DNA from: Terrabacter sp. 28
Lineage (GTDB): Bacteria > Actinomycetota > Actinomycetes > Actinomycetales > Dermatophilaceae
Assembly: GCA_000955875.1 (NCBI GenBank)
Contig: JYOE01000022.1
Coordinates: forward strand, 1 to 64,000
DNA length: 64,000 nucleotides
Direction of reading: 5' to 3'
Shown: in pieces, positions 1-8,616 of the stretch
Numbering within the stretch: position 1 is the first letter of the stretch
Layout of the letters: every line of letters begins with the position of its first letter
Program-made: the position numbers and the translations under genes
Notes under the pieces: generated by a model
The model's database searches: none
Told to the model about the DNA's origin: nothing
The model's input: only the letters and a program-made list of their open reading frames with translations

Positions 1-15
1 CCTAAGCAGATATGC

Positions 16-29
16 AGAACATTTGTTCT
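16..29. promoter_or_regulatory. LexA (SOS) box
   Basis: Seen: AGAACA-TT-TGTTCT, a perfect 6+2+6 palindrome containing GAAC-N4-GTTC, about 40 bases before the HNH gene start. Known: GAAC-N4-GTTC is the LexA operator core in mycobacteria and Bacillus, and some 13E12-repeat (DUF222/HNH) genes of M. tuberculosis are SOS-regulated. Inference: the downstream gene is induced by DNA damage. The promoter may extend beyond the window edge. Confidence 0.75.
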
Positions 30-69
30 ACTGGAGGTAGGGCAACGAGCAGACAGGGGAGGTGGCCGT

Positions 70-1566
70 ATGCCGTACGTCGCAGCACCGCGGTCCCTCT
101 GGTCCTGGCTTCGTGACGTCGAGTACGAGCCGGCGGCCACGGGTCACCGGTGCGGGCGGGTGCTGGTCGACGAGCGGGCCCGGTCGGTCGAAGTGACCGA
201 GACGCTGCTGCGGGCGAGTGAGCGGGTGATGGCGCGGGTCGAGGCGCTCAAGGCCGCGAAGGCGCGGGTGGAGGCGGACCTGATGGCTGCGTACGCGGCG
301 TTGCACACCATCGCCGAGCAGCAGATCCAAGCCTTGCCGGCGGGGTCCTCGCGGCGGGCTGCGGCGCTGGTGTCGCCGGTGCGGGTCGTCGCGGAGGAGA
401 TCGCGCTCGCGACCGGGGTCGGGGCCGGAGAGGTGGGGCGGCGGTTGACGCTCGCGACAGCGCCGCGGCGGCACCGGCGTCTGCTGGCGGCGCTGCGTGA
501 GGGTGGCACGTCGCTCTACCGGGCGGTGCAGGTCGCGTGCGAGACGGTCCAGCTGCCGGATGCGGACGTCGCGGCGGTGGCGGAGGTTGTGCTCGCCCCG
601 TCGCGGGATCGGCGGCCGGTGGGGCAGCGGACGTTCACAGCCCGGTTGCGGCGGGCGGTCGCCTCGGTCGACAACCGGGGTGCCGAGGAGCGGCACGCGC
701 AGGCCAGGGCGCGGCGCGGGGTGTTCGGGCGGATGGTGGAGGACGGCATGGGCTCCCTGACCGTGACGGCTGACGCGGGCACCATCGCGGCGATCATGGA
801 CCGGCTCGACACCACCGCCCGGGGGCTCCGCGGATCAGGCGACCCGCGGACGCTGGACCAGCTGCGCTGCGACCTGGCCACCGCAGCCCTGCTTCGCAAC
901 GCGCTGACCTCGGGCGACGCCGGCCCGTTCGGCGTCGCCCCGACCACGGCCACGGGCGAGGCCGCCGCCGATGGGGGCGCCGCGGGTCCGGCCGGTCTGC
1001 CGGCGCCGTTCACCGGTGACGCGGCGGCGCGGGTGTGGCTGGTCGTGCCGTTCGAGGTCGCCACCGGGCAGAGCGACGCCGCGTGCGAGCTGCCCGGGCA
1101 CGGTTGGGTCACCGCCGCCCATGCCCGCGAGCTCATGACCCGCCCCGGCTCGGTGTGGCAGACCCTGCCGGTCGACCTGCGCGACGGCCACGCGATCACC
1201 CGCCCCACGAAGGCCTACCGGCCCACCACGGCGATGGTCGAGCACGTCCGCGCCGTCGACGGCACCTGCCGCGGCCCCGACTGCACCACCCCGGCCACCC
1301 GCTGCGACCTCGACCACGAGACCCCGTGGCCGGCCGGGGAGACGTCGGTGAGCAACGTCTACGCCAAGGAACGTCGGCACCACAACCTCAAGACCCACCA
1401 GGTCTGGACCAGCACCCCGACCCCTGACGGCGGCTTGCAGTGGACCACCCTCACCGGGGCCTGTTACACCACCTACCCCAAGAACTGGCGCGACGGACTC
1501 GACCCGCCACGCGACGCGAGCCGCTCACGCCGCCCATCGGTCGACGACGATCCTCCGCCCTTCTGA
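70..1566 (+). CDS. DUF222 / HNH endonuclease signature protein (13E12 repeat family)
   Basis: 498 residues. The N-terminal two thirds is the helical DUF222 region. The C-terminal region around residues 395-455 carries an HNH domain with a CRGPDC cysteine pair, the LDHETPW motif and a downstream RRHHNLKTH segment. Residues 290-320 are a Gly/Ala-rich linker. The ATG is chosen because GGGGAGGTGG lies 6 bases upstream. These proteins are abundant and multicopy in actinobacteria. Nuclease activity is inferred from the HNH motif; their cellular role is not established. The LexA box upstream suggests SOS control. The gene is convergent with the slipin-like gene across a strong hairpin. Confidence 0.9.
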   Translation: MPYVAAPRSLWSWLRDVEYEPAATGHRCGRVLVDERARSVEVTETLLRASERVMARVEALKAAKARVEADLMAAYAALHTIAEQQIQALPAGSSRRAAALVSPVRVVAEEIALATGVGAGEVGRRLTLATAPRRHRRLLAALREGGTSLYRAVQVACETVQLPDADVAAVAEVVLAPSRDRRPVGQRTFTARLRRAVASVDNRGAEERHAQARARRGVFGRMVEDGMGSLTVTADAGTIAAIMDRLDTTARGLRGSGDPRTLDQLRCDLATAALLRNALTSGDAGPFGVAPTTATGEAAADGGAAGPAGLPAPFTGDAAARVWLVVPFEVATGQSDAACELPGHGWVTAAHARELMTRPGSVWQTLPVDLRDGHAITRPTKAYRPTTAMVEHVRAVDGTCRGPDCTTPATRCDLDHETPWPAGETSVSNVYAKERRHHNLKTHQVWTSTPTPDGGLQWTTLTGACYTTYPKNWRDGLDPPRDASRSRRPSVDDDPPPF

Positions 1567-1607
1567 CCCGTCGCCGCGTCTCGCCCCCACCCCACCGGGC
1601 CGGGCCG

Positions 1608-1638
1608 CGCTCCCGACCGCACGAACCGGTCGGGAGCG
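1608..1638. terminator. bidirectional hairpin terminator
   Basis: A perfect 12-bp stem (CGCTCCCGACCG with its complement) closes a 7-base loop between two convergent genes. There is no clear T-tract, as is usual in GC-rich actinobacteria. Confidence 0.75.
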
Positions 1639-1695
1639 CACGCGCCCGTTCACGCATACCCGGACCACTCCCCGTTCGGTTGGGATGGCCGTGGC

Positions 1696-2379
1696 TCAGT
1701 CGCCGTCGGCCGGGGCGGACGTGTCCGGCACACCCAGGACGATGCGCGTGCCGGGCGGGGCCGACTGCACGAGCCGCAGCCGCGCGAGAGCCGGGTGGGC
1801 GTCGAGCAGCTTGGCACCGTTGGCGAGCGAACGCAGGGCAGCCGTCTCCGCCCGGGCTGCCTCGAGCTGCGCCTCGCCACGACGCCGCGCGGTCGCCAGC
1901 TCGGCCGCGGCAGCCCGCAGCTCGACCGGCACGATGACGTCCTTGACGACGACCTCCGCCACGTCGGCGCCGACCCGGCGGGACACCTCGGCGGTCGCCG
2001 CGGTGATGGAGGCAGCCGGCAGCGCAGCCCCGCGGCCGACCACCCCGTCGGCGGTCAGCGTCGCGAGCGCGTCGCGCAGGGCGACCTGCGCCGCGAGGTA
2101 CACCGTCGCGGCCGGGTCGTCGGACACCTCGGCGAAGGCGACCGGGTCGCCGACCGACCAGCGCACCACCGCGCTGACGCGCACCGACACCCCGTCCGAG
2201 GTGAGCACCTCCTGGGGCGCCAGCTGGAGCAGCCGCTGCCGCAGGTCGAGCACCACGAGACGCTGACCACGCAGCCGACGGTGGCGGCCCGCGGGCAGCA
2301 CCTGCTCGAGGACGCCGTGTCGGTAGCGCAGCGCGCAGTGACGCGGCTCGATCGTGAACTTCGTCAGGGACATCGACAT
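1696..2379 (-). CDS. slipin-like SPFH/band-7 domain protein
   Basis: 227 residues. The SPFH core is visible as LTSDGVSVRVSAVVRWSVGD (about residues 60-80), followed by the typical alternating segment up to VVVKDVIVP. An Ala/Glu/Arg-rich predicted coiled coil at about residues 150-190 (AAAAELATARRRGEAQLEAA) follows. Unlike most stomatin and slipin proteins it has no obvious N-terminal membrane segment, so it may be peripheral or use a partner. The ATG at 2379 is supported by GAAGGAGG upstream on the minus strand; longer readings enter non-coding sequence. Family role: membrane microdomain scaffolding. The exact partner cannot be read from the neighbours. Confidence 0.8.
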   Translation of the reverse strand: MSMSLTKFTIEPRHCALRYRHGVLEQVLPAGRHRRLRGQRLVVLDLRQRLLQLAPQEVLTSDGVSVRVSAVVRWSVGDPVAFAEVSDDPAATVYLAAQVALRDALATLTADGVVGRGAALPAASITAATAEVSRRVGADVAEVVVKDVIVPVELRAAAAELATARRRGEAQLEAARAETAALRSLANGAKLLDAHPALARLRLVQSAPPGTRIVLGVPDTSAPADGD

Positions 2380-2756
2380 TCGGGGCGGCCTCCTTCGGGG
2401 GTCAGCTCGGCGGGACACATCAGTGGCGGATCTGCTGGTGAGCGTCGCCGACCGTGCGACGTGCGTCGCGGGGACCGGGCGCCGTGACGTGAACGACACG
2501 GGTCCGGTCCGCAGGGCGGCACACGACTTCTCACGGGCGACGACGCCCTGGGGATTCGAACCCCTGGTGCTGGGCACCGTTACCTGGAGTGGGCGCTTGG
2601 ACAGAGCGCTGCATCCGTGGGCGGGTCCGACGCGCAGGACCGCAGGTGGCACGCCACCGCGGCTGCTTGCCCACCCCGTGCCTGACCAGAGTGACGGCTC
2701 GGCAGGTCTGTGCGCCAGTGGTTTTCGCCCACGCTCGTGTGCCAGCGCGCACCTCG
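2380..2756 (-). other. 377-base non-coding stretch with hairpins and an isolated tRNA T-arm-like sequence
   Basis: No supported gene. Read on the minus strand it contains successive small hairpins: GCGCT/AGCGC with a 7-base loop near 2600, GGTG/CACC near 2562-2574, GGGG-TTCGAAT-CCCC near 2550-2564 (a textbook tRNA T-arm core), then GGGCG/CGCCC near 2538. No acceptor stem or D-arm can be completed, so this is not called a tRNA. It sits upstream of the slipin-like gene on the same strand. It could be a structured leader or a decayed tRNA. Confidence 0.4.
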
Positions 2757-3083
2757 TCAGCGGTGCCGGCTCGCCACCTGGTCCCGCGCGCGGGCGAGCC
2801 ATGCTCGACGTTCTGCTTCGGGCATCCCCGGCGGGAGGCTCCGGTATGCCTTCATCCGGCGGGTGCCCATCGTGAGCACTCCCGACCCGGGCACCGCGTC
2901 GAGCTCGGCCAGCGCGTCGTGGCCCAGCTTCACCCCGATGCGGTCACCCATGGCGACCGCGAACACGTGTCCGTCGACGAGCGCGGCGAGCGTGCCGAAC
3001 ATCTGTCGCAGCTCGACGGAGCCGTCGTCCCCGACGAGCGCGCGCAGCTCGTCGCGGGCCGCCTCCTCGTCCAGTGACGACAC
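2757..3083 (-). CDS. TfoX N-terminal domain protein (second of a tandem pair)
   Basis: 108 residues, all TfoX N-terminal domain: VELRQMFGTLAALVDGHVFA (about 22-41), a VKLG segment, and the C-terminal YRSLPPGMPE region. GTG start, 5 bases after the stop of the related upstream gene, so the two are probably co-transcribed. TfoX/Sxy is a competence co-activator in gammaproteobacteria. Stand-alone N-domains are common in actinobacteria without known competence, and their function is unknown. Similar length and motif order to the neighbouring copy suggest a tandem duplication. Confidence 0.8.
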   Translation of the reverse strand: MSSLDEEAARDELRALVGDDGSVELRQMFGTLAALVDGHVFAVAMGDRIGVKLGHDALAELDAVPGSGVLTMGTRRMKAYRSLPPGMPEAERRAWLARARDQVASRHR

Positions 3084-3088
3084 GGTGC

Positions 3089-3439
3089 CTACTTCTTCGG
3101 CTTCTTGACCTTGGGCGGCAACGTGGCGACGTGGTCACGCGCCCGGTCGACCCACGTGGTGCGGGCGGCGTCGTCGAGGTCGGTCGGCAGCGACAGGTAG
3201 CCGCCCATCGGTCGTCCCTCCGGGCCGAAGGGGCCGCTCCCGGGGAGCGCCCGCAGCTCGTCGAGCCCGGCGGGGTCGAGCTTGACACCGACGTCCTCGC
3301 CGAAGAGCCCTGCGAACATGTTGCCGTTGACGAAGGCACCGAGGCTGCCGAACATCGGCTTCACCTCGACACCGGGAGCGTCGTTCACGAGGGACCGGAA
3401 GTGTGCCTTGGCCTCGTAGCTGTGCTTCGGCATCTGCAT
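3089..3439 (-). CDS. TfoX N-terminal domain protein (first of a tandem pair)
   Basis: 116 residues. The TfoX N-terminal signature VEVKPMFGSLGAFVNGNMFA lies at about residues 24-43, followed by VGVKLDPAG and the GGYLSLPTDL segment. The C-terminus ends in a basic KVKKPKK tail. I chose the ATG at 3439 (MQMPKH); the longer reading runs antisense into the MFS gene and is rejected. It leads a two-gene unit with a paralogue 5 bases downstream. DNA-related function is not shown by the sequence. Confidence 0.85.
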   Translation of the reverse strand: MQMPKHSYEAKAHFRSLVNDAPGVEVKPMFGSLGAFVNGNMFAGLFGEDVGVKLDPAGLDELRALPGSGPFGPEGRPMGGYLSLPTDLDDAARTTWVDRARDHVATLPPKVKKPKK

Positions 3440-3477
3440 GACCCCATCACACCACTCCCCGCGCCATGCGTGACCTG

Positions 3478-4920
3478 TCAGGCGCGAAGTGGTCGTTGCG
3501 AGGCGTGCACGACGAGGAGGAAGACGGCTGCTGCGAGCGCGGTGACCCCGCAGATCGCCCAGACCGTCAGGTAGCCCGAGAGCGACGCGTGCGCCGTCGC
3601 CTCTGCGTCCACCGACCCGGCCGACGCCAGGGCGATGGCGAAGACGCTCGACGCGAAGGCGCCGCCGATGGTCTTCGTCGTGTTCGTCATGCCCGTCGCC
3701 AGGCCCGTGTGCGTCGGGGGCGCCTGTGCGGCAGCAGCCGTGGGAAGTCCCGCCACGAGCGCTCCCGAGCCGAGGCCGGCGACCACCATGTTCGTCAGGG
3801 TCTGCGCGAGCGTGTCGTGGAAGGGCAGGAAGAGCAGGTAGCCGACCGCCACCAGCAGCGCGGCGACGACCATCGCGATGCGGGTGCCGACCCGGCGACC
3901 CAGCACGTGCAGCAGCAGCGCGCCGACGGCGAGGGACAGCACGTAGCCGCCGATGATGATCGAGACGCGACCCGCGCTCGCGCCGAGACCGTAACCCGTG
4001 ACCGCGGGGTCGGTGCGGGCGAACGTGGACAACGGGATCTGCGCCCCCAGCACCGAGACGCCGAAGAGGAACGCGGTCGCCTGCACCGGCCACTGCCCGC
4101 GGGCGGAGAGGATGCGCAGGTCGACGAGCGGCTCGGGGTGCGCGAGCTCGGCGCGCGCGAACGGCACGAGGGCGGCGAAGCCCAGCAGCACGACGAGCCA
4201 TGGCCAGGGGCTGCCCGGCCCCACGACCCGCAGCATGACGAGACCGCCCATGACGAGACCCAGTGCCAGCGTGATCAGCCCGAAACCACGCCAGTCGGCC
4301 CCGCCGGTGCCCAACGCCGGTGACTCCTCGACACCGAACCAGATCGCGACGAGTGCCAGTGTGACGACGACCGCCGGGAGCGCGAGCAGCCCTGTCATGC
4401 CGAGGGACTCGGACAGCGCACCGCTGGTGAGCGCGCCGGCGATGACCCCCAGCTCCAGGCCTGCGACGAGCAGCCCGGCCGCACCCCGCACCCGGCTCTC
4501 GGCTCCCCCGGTGCGCCGGTGGATGATCGCGACCTCCATCGGCAGCCACACGACGTAGAAGCCCTGGATCGCCCACGCGACGAGGAAGGTCCCGAAGCTC
4601 GGCGCGAAGGCCACTCCCCACGACGCCACCGCCGTCACGACCGTCGACAGGAGCAGCACCTTGCGGTGCCCGAGGAGGTCACCGAGCCGCGCGAGCAGGG
4701 GCACGACGAGCGCCGACACGATCAGCTGCGCCGCCTCGAACCAGTTGACGTCGGCGTCCTTGATCGACAGGTGCCGCGCGATGTCCGTGAAGATCGGCGT
4801 GTAGTAGCCCTGGAGCACCCCGCTCGCGAGCTCGACGCAGATGAGGAACCCGACCACCTTGGTGATCGGGCTGCGGGCGACGGCCCGTGCGGCGTCGGAG
4901 ACGACCGTGTTGTCGGACAT
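3478..4920 (-). CDS. MFS transporter, drug-exporter type
   Basis: 480 residues with about 12-14 hydrophobic segments. The loop after TM2 reads ARLGDLLGHRKVLL, a classic MFS motif-A variant. TM-rich stretches continue to the C-terminus (LTVWAICGVTALAAAVFLLV). Expected to be an inner-membrane proton-coupled exporter; the substrate cannot be inferred. It lies downstream of, and 33 bases from, the M20 peptidase gene on the same strand. Confidence 0.85.
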   Translation of the reverse strand: MSDNTVVSDAARAVARSPITKVVGFLICVELASGVLQGYYTPIFTDIARHLSIKDADVNWFEAAQLIVSALVVPLLARLGDLLGHRKVLLLSTVVTAVASWGVAFAPSFGTFLVAWAIQGFYVVWLPMEVAIIHRRTGGAESRVRGAAGLLVAGLELGVIAGALTSGALSESLGMTGLLALPAVVVTLALVAIWFGVEESPALGTGGADWRGFGLITLALGLVMGGLVMLRVVGPGSPWPWLVVLLGFAALVPFARAELAHPEPLVDLRILSARGQWPVQATAFLFGVSVLGAQIPLSTFARTDPAVTGYGLGASAGRVSIIIGGYVLSLAVGALLLHVLGRRVGTRIAMVVAALLVAVGYLLFLPFHDTLAQTLTNMVVAGLGSGALVAGLPTAAAAQAPPTHTGLATGMTNTTKTIGGAFASSVFAIALASAGSVDAEATAHASLSGYLTVWAICGVTALAAAVFLLVVHASQRPLRA

Positions 4921-4953
4921 GCGGATCCTGTTCTCGCTCAGGTACTTCGAGGA

Positions 4954-6288
4954 TCAGAGCTGCTCGATGAGGCGGCGGTACCACGCGACCCCGTCGAGGA
5001 GGTCACGCACGCCGATGCGCTCGTCGACGCCGTGGATCGACGCCCGCTGAGCATCGCTCATCCGGAACGGCGTGAACCGGTAGACGCGCGGCCACACGCG
5101 GTGGAAGTGGCGTGAGTCCGTCGCCGCGAGCATCACGTAGGGCACCGCGACCGTGCCCGGGAAGACGTCGGCCACCGTCGCCTCGAGGAGGGCGTACGCC
5201 GTGTCGTCCGTCGGCGACACCGGGCTGGGTTCGTCTCCGCTGACGAGCGAGACCTCGACGTGGTCGTCGCCGACCGTCCGCCGGATCCGCTCGACGGCCC
5301 CGTCCACCGTCTCGCCCACCATGACGCGCATGTTGACGTGGGCCCGCGCGGTGGCAGCGATGACGTTGGCCCCCGGTGACCCGCTCAGCTGCGTCACCGC
5401 GACCGTCGTGCGCGTCAGGGCTGCGGTCTCGTGCCCGAGCCGCGGCAGCACCCGCGAGAGCAGCGGACGCAGGCGGCGCGCGTTGCCGAAGACCGCGGCG
5501 TACGGCATACGGGCGTGGGCGCCGGCGCGCTCGAGCATGTCGACGGTGGCGTCCGGCAGGTGGCTGGGGAACGGCTTGCGCTCGAGGCGCAGGATGGCTC
5601 GGGCGAGCCGGGCGGTCGCGCCCATCCGGCGGGGCGCGGACGCGTGACCGCCGTCTCCGCGGGCGACGAGGTCGACGTCGACCGTGCCCTTCTCGGAGAC
5701 GCCGATCACCGCCATCGGAGCATCGACGCCCGGGAGCGCGCCCTGGACGATCGCCCCGCCCTCGTCCACGACGAACCACGGCTCGACACCACGCTCGCGC
5801 AGCAGCGCCACGGCGTCCTTGGCCGCCCGCCCCGACACCTCCTCGTTGCAGCCGAACGACAGCCACACGTCGCGTCCCGGCACGATGCCCTCGGCGAGGA
5901 GCGTCTCGACGGCAGCACACATCGCGACCAGGGACCCCTTGCAGTCGAGCGCCCCACGGCCCCAGACGAACCCGTCGACGAGCTCGGCTGCGAAGGGCGG
6001 GTGCGTCCACACCGAGGCGTCGTCGACCGGCACGACGTCGAGGTGCGCCATGAGCACCACCGGCGCCTCGCGCGTACGACCGGGCCACCGCACGAGCAGC
6101 GCGTCACCGCTGATCCGCTCGACCTCGCACTCGGCGTGCAGCCGCGGGAAGCGCTCGCGCAGCTCCGTCAGCAGGGACTCGAAGGCCGCGCGGTCCTCCT
6201 CGTCACGGTTCCAGGCCGAGACCGTCGGGATGCGGATGAGGGCGCGCAGGGCCTCGACGGCAGCGTCGGCAGCGTCGTCCCCGGTCAT
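4954..6288 (-). CDS. M20 family metallopeptidase (PM20D1/carboxypeptidase S-like)
   Basis: 444 residues. Metal-binding motifs of M20 hydrolases appear in order: LMAHLDVVPVDD, GRGALDCKGSLV, FGCNEEVSGR (catalytic Glu-Glu), and a C-terminal ATDSRHFHRV histidine. The ending FTPFRMSDAQRASIHGVDER resembles carboxypeptidase S/PM20D1 proteins rather than ArgE. Predicted two-zinc cytosolic amidohydrolase acting on N-acyl amino acids or dipeptides. The start at 6288 (MTGDDAADAAVEAL) is preferred over the one at 6318, which would overlap the divergent gene's ATG. Confidence 0.85.
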   Translation of the reverse strand: MTGDDAADAAVEALRALIRIPTVSAWNRDEEDRAAFESLLTELRERFPRLHAECEVERISGDALLVRWPGRTREAPVVLMAHLDVVPVDDASVWTHPPFAAELVDGFVWGRGALDCKGSLVAMCAAVETLLAEGIVPGRDVWLSFGCNEEVSGRAAKDAVALLRERGVEPWFVVDEGGAIVQGALPGVDAPMAVIGVSEKGTVDVDLVARGDGGHASAPRRMGATARLARAILRLERKPFPSHLPDATVDMLERAGAHARMPYAAVFGNARRLRPLLSRVLPRLGHETAALTRTTVAVTQLSGSPGANVIAATARAHVNMRVMVGETVDGAVERIRRTVGDDHVEVSLVSGDEPSPVSPTDDTAYALLEATVADVFPGTVAVPYVMLAATDSRHFHRVWPRVYRFTPFRMSDAQRASIHGVDERIGVRDLLDGVAWYRRLIEQL

Positions 6289-6316
6289 GGACCGGAGCGT
6301 ATGCCACGCTGACGGC

Positions 6317-7897
6317 ATGGACTACGGGCACGAGCTGCAGTTCGGGGTGTTCGCGAGCCCGGACGCGTCACGCGTGCACGAGACGCTCGAGCTGGCCCAG
6401 CTCGCCGACGTGCTCGGGCTCGACCTGTTCACCGTCCAGGACCACCCGTACAACGCCAGGCACCTCGACACCCCGACCCTGCTGACGGCCGTCGCCGCCC
6501 GCACGTCGTCGATCCGCGTCGCGGCCAACGTCGCAAACCTGCCGTTGCGCCATCCGGTCGGCATCGCCAAGCAGGTGGCGACGCTCGACGTCATCAGCGG
6601 CGGCCGGGCCGAGCTGGGGCTCGGGACCGGAGCCTTCTGGGACGCCATCGTCGCGGCCGGCGGCGAGCGCCGCTCGCCCAAGGAGGCCGTCGACGCGCTC
6701 GTCGAGGCGATCCGCGTCATCAGGGGCGCGTGGGGCCAGGACCCGGACCACCCCGGCGCCCGCTCGGTCACCGTGGAGGGGGAGCACTACTCCGTGCGAG
6801 GCCTGCGCGCGGGGCCCGTCCCGGTGCACCCCGTCGAGATCTGGCTCGGCGCCTACAAGCCCCGCATGCTCCGCCTCACCGGCAGGCTCGCCGACGGCTG
6901 GCTGCCGAGCCAGGGCTACGCCGAGCCGGACGCGCTGCCGGCACTCAACGCCGTCATCGACGAGGCCGCCGTCGCGGCCGGCCGCGGCCCGCAGGCTGTC
7001 CGCCGGATGTACAACGTCTCCGGCCGGTTCGGCACCGGCGGCGGCTTCCTGCGCGGCACGGCGGAGGTGTGGACCGAGCAGCTCGCCGAGCTGAGCCTCA
7101 AGGCGGGGGTGAGCACGTACATCCTGTCCACCGACGACCCCGACGTGCTGCGACGCTTCGCGGGCGAGGTCGCCCCGGCCGTGCGCGAGCTCGTCGACAC
7201 CGAGCGGGCCCGTCGCGCGGGCGACGGCTCTCGGCGTATGCCGTCCGGTGCACCTGTCACCGCGCCCGTCACAGCCGACCGCCGTCCCCTCGAGGTGCGC
7301 CCGAGTCCTGGCAGCCCGCGCCTCGGCTCGCAGACGCCCTGGCGCGAGGACGACCGCCCCGTCGCCGCGAAGCCCGATGACGCCACCTACACCGCCGCCG
7401 AGCAGGCGGTGCCCCAGCACCTGCTCGACGTGCACGACCACCTCCGCGGCGAGCTCGCCCAGCTGCGCGACGTCGTCGGTCAGGTGCGTCGCGGGGCGCT
7501 GTCCACAGGAGCGGCGCGGTCGGTGCTGAACACGATGGCCATGCGGCAGAACAACTGGACGCTCGGCGCCTACTGCGAGACGTACTGCCGACTCGTCACC
7601 GGCCACCACACCCTCGAGGACCACAGCATCTTCGTGCACCTGCGCCGGGCCGACCCCGACCTCGGGCCGGTGATCGACCGGCTCGAGCAGGAGCACCACG
7701 TCATCGCCGACGTGCTCGAGCAGGTCGACGAGGCACTCGTGGGGCTGGTCGGCACCGACGGCTACGGGCACGCGGGCGAGGGCGCGCTCGACGAGATCGA
7801 ACGCGCCCTCGACCTGCTCACCGACACGCTCCTGTCACACCTGGCGTACGAGGAGCGAGAGCTGCTGCACCCGTTGGCGCGCCACGGTTTCGGCTGA
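6317..7897 (+). CDS. fusion: LLM-class (luciferase-like) oxidoreductase with C-terminal hemerythrin domain
   Basis: 526 residues. Residues 1-300 are a luciferase-like TIM barrel (FGVFASP start, VQDHPYNARH, GTGAFWDAI, PVEIWLGAYKPRML). A Pro/Arg-rich linker covers about 300-355. Residues 360-526 form a four-helix hemerythrin domain with the di-iron ligand pattern HDH, HHTLEDH, EQEHH and HLAYEERELLH. The first half should use flavin or F420; the second should bind O2 or NO through two iron atoms. This is a single open frame with no frameshift and high GC3 across the linker, so the fusion looks genuine. It is convergent with the PfpI-like gene. Confidence 0.85.
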   Translation: MDYGHELQFGVFASPDASRVHETLELAQLADVLGLDLFTVQDHPYNARHLDTPTLLTAVAARTSSIRVAANVANLPLRHPVGIAKQVATLDVISGGRAELGLGTGAFWDAIVAAGGERRSPKEAVDALVEAIRVIRGAWGQDPDHPGARSVTVEGEHYSVRGLRAGPVPVHPVEIWLGAYKPRMLRLTGRLADGWLPSQGYAEPDALPALNAVIDEAAVAAGRGPQAVRRMYNVSGRFGTGGGFLRGTAEVWTEQLAELSLKAGVSTYILSTDDPDVLRRFAGEVAPAVRELVDTERARRAGDGSRRMPSGAPVTAPVTADRRPLEVRPSPGSPRLGSQTPWREDDRPVAAKPDDATYTAAEQAVPQHLLDVHDHLRGELAQLRDVVGQVRRGALSTGAARSVLNTMAMRQNNWTLGAYCETYCRLVTGHHTLEDHSIFVHLRRADPDLGPVIDRLEQEHHVIADVLEQVDEALVGLVGTDGYGHAGEGALDEIERALDLLTDTLLSHLAYEERELLHPLARHGFG

Positions 7898-7922
7898 GCC
7901 GCTGCCGGCCCGAGGTCCGGGG

Positions 7923-8471
7923 TCAGGCGGACCGGGCTGCGGCACCGTGCTCCAGCGCCTCCACCACGGCGCCGCAGAAGTCCGGCAGGTCGTCGGGCTT
8001 GCGGCTCGTGATGAGGTTGCCGTCGACGACGAGCGACTCGTCGACCCAGTCGCCCCCGGCGTTGCGGATGTCCGTCTGCAGGCTCGGCCACGACGTGAGC
8101 CGGCGACCCTTGAGCACGTCGGCCTCGACGAGCGTCCACGGCGCGTGGCAGATCGCGGCGACCGGCTTGCCAGACGCCACGAAGTCGCGCGCGAACGCGA
8201 CCGCGTCGGGCTGCGTGCGCAGGGTGTCGGGGTTCGCGACGCCGCCGGGCAGCACCAGGGCATCGAAGTCGTCGGCCCTGGCGTCCGCGACGGTCACGTC
8301 GACGGTCTTGGTGTCGCCCTTGTCGAGGTGGTTGAACATCTGCACCTCGCCCGACTCGGGGCTGACGAGGATCGCCTCGTGACCGGCGTCGGTCACGGCC
8401 TTCCACGGGTCGGTCAGCTCGACCTGCTCGATGCCCTCGCTCGCGACGAGGAATGCCACTCGCTTGCTCAC
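7923..8471 (-). CDS. DJ-1/PfpI family protein (type 1 glutamine amidotransferase-like)
   Basis: 182 residues. Starts KRVAFLVASEGIEQVEL, has LVLPGGVANPD and the nucleophile elbow AICHAPW with its conserved Cys, and ends with the CGAVVEAL helix. GTG start supported by AGGAGG 6 bases upstream. The PfpI/YhbO subfamily includes stress-induced proteases and deglycases; which activity this one has is not decidable from sequence. It converges on the LLM-hemerythrin gene with a 25-base gap. Confidence 0.88.
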   Translation of the reverse strand: MSKRVAFLVASEGIEQVELTDPWKAVTDAGHEAILVSPESGEVQMFNHLDKGDTKTVDVTVADARADDFDALVLPGGVANPDTLRTQPDAVAFARDFVASGKPVAAICHAPWTLVEADVLKGRRLTSWPSLQTDIRNAGGDWVDESLVVDGNLITSRKPDDLPDFCGAVVEALEHGAAARSA

Positions 8472-8616
8472 GTCGTCCTCCTGTGCCGCCTCGTTGGCGG
8501 GTGGTCGGGTCGTGGCGGCGGTACGACCGCCACCTTCGGCCCCTACCCGAAGCACCCCGGTTCTCTCACGGGCCGCGAGCCCCCGCGGCGACCGACGGCC
8601 GGGCTATCGTCGGCCC

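Noticed and set aside
2534..2625. A tRNA gene on the minus strand
   Set aside because: Only the T-arm is convincing. No 7-bp acceptor partner, D-arm or correctly spaced anticodon arm can be found, and the fifth T-stem pair is A-A.
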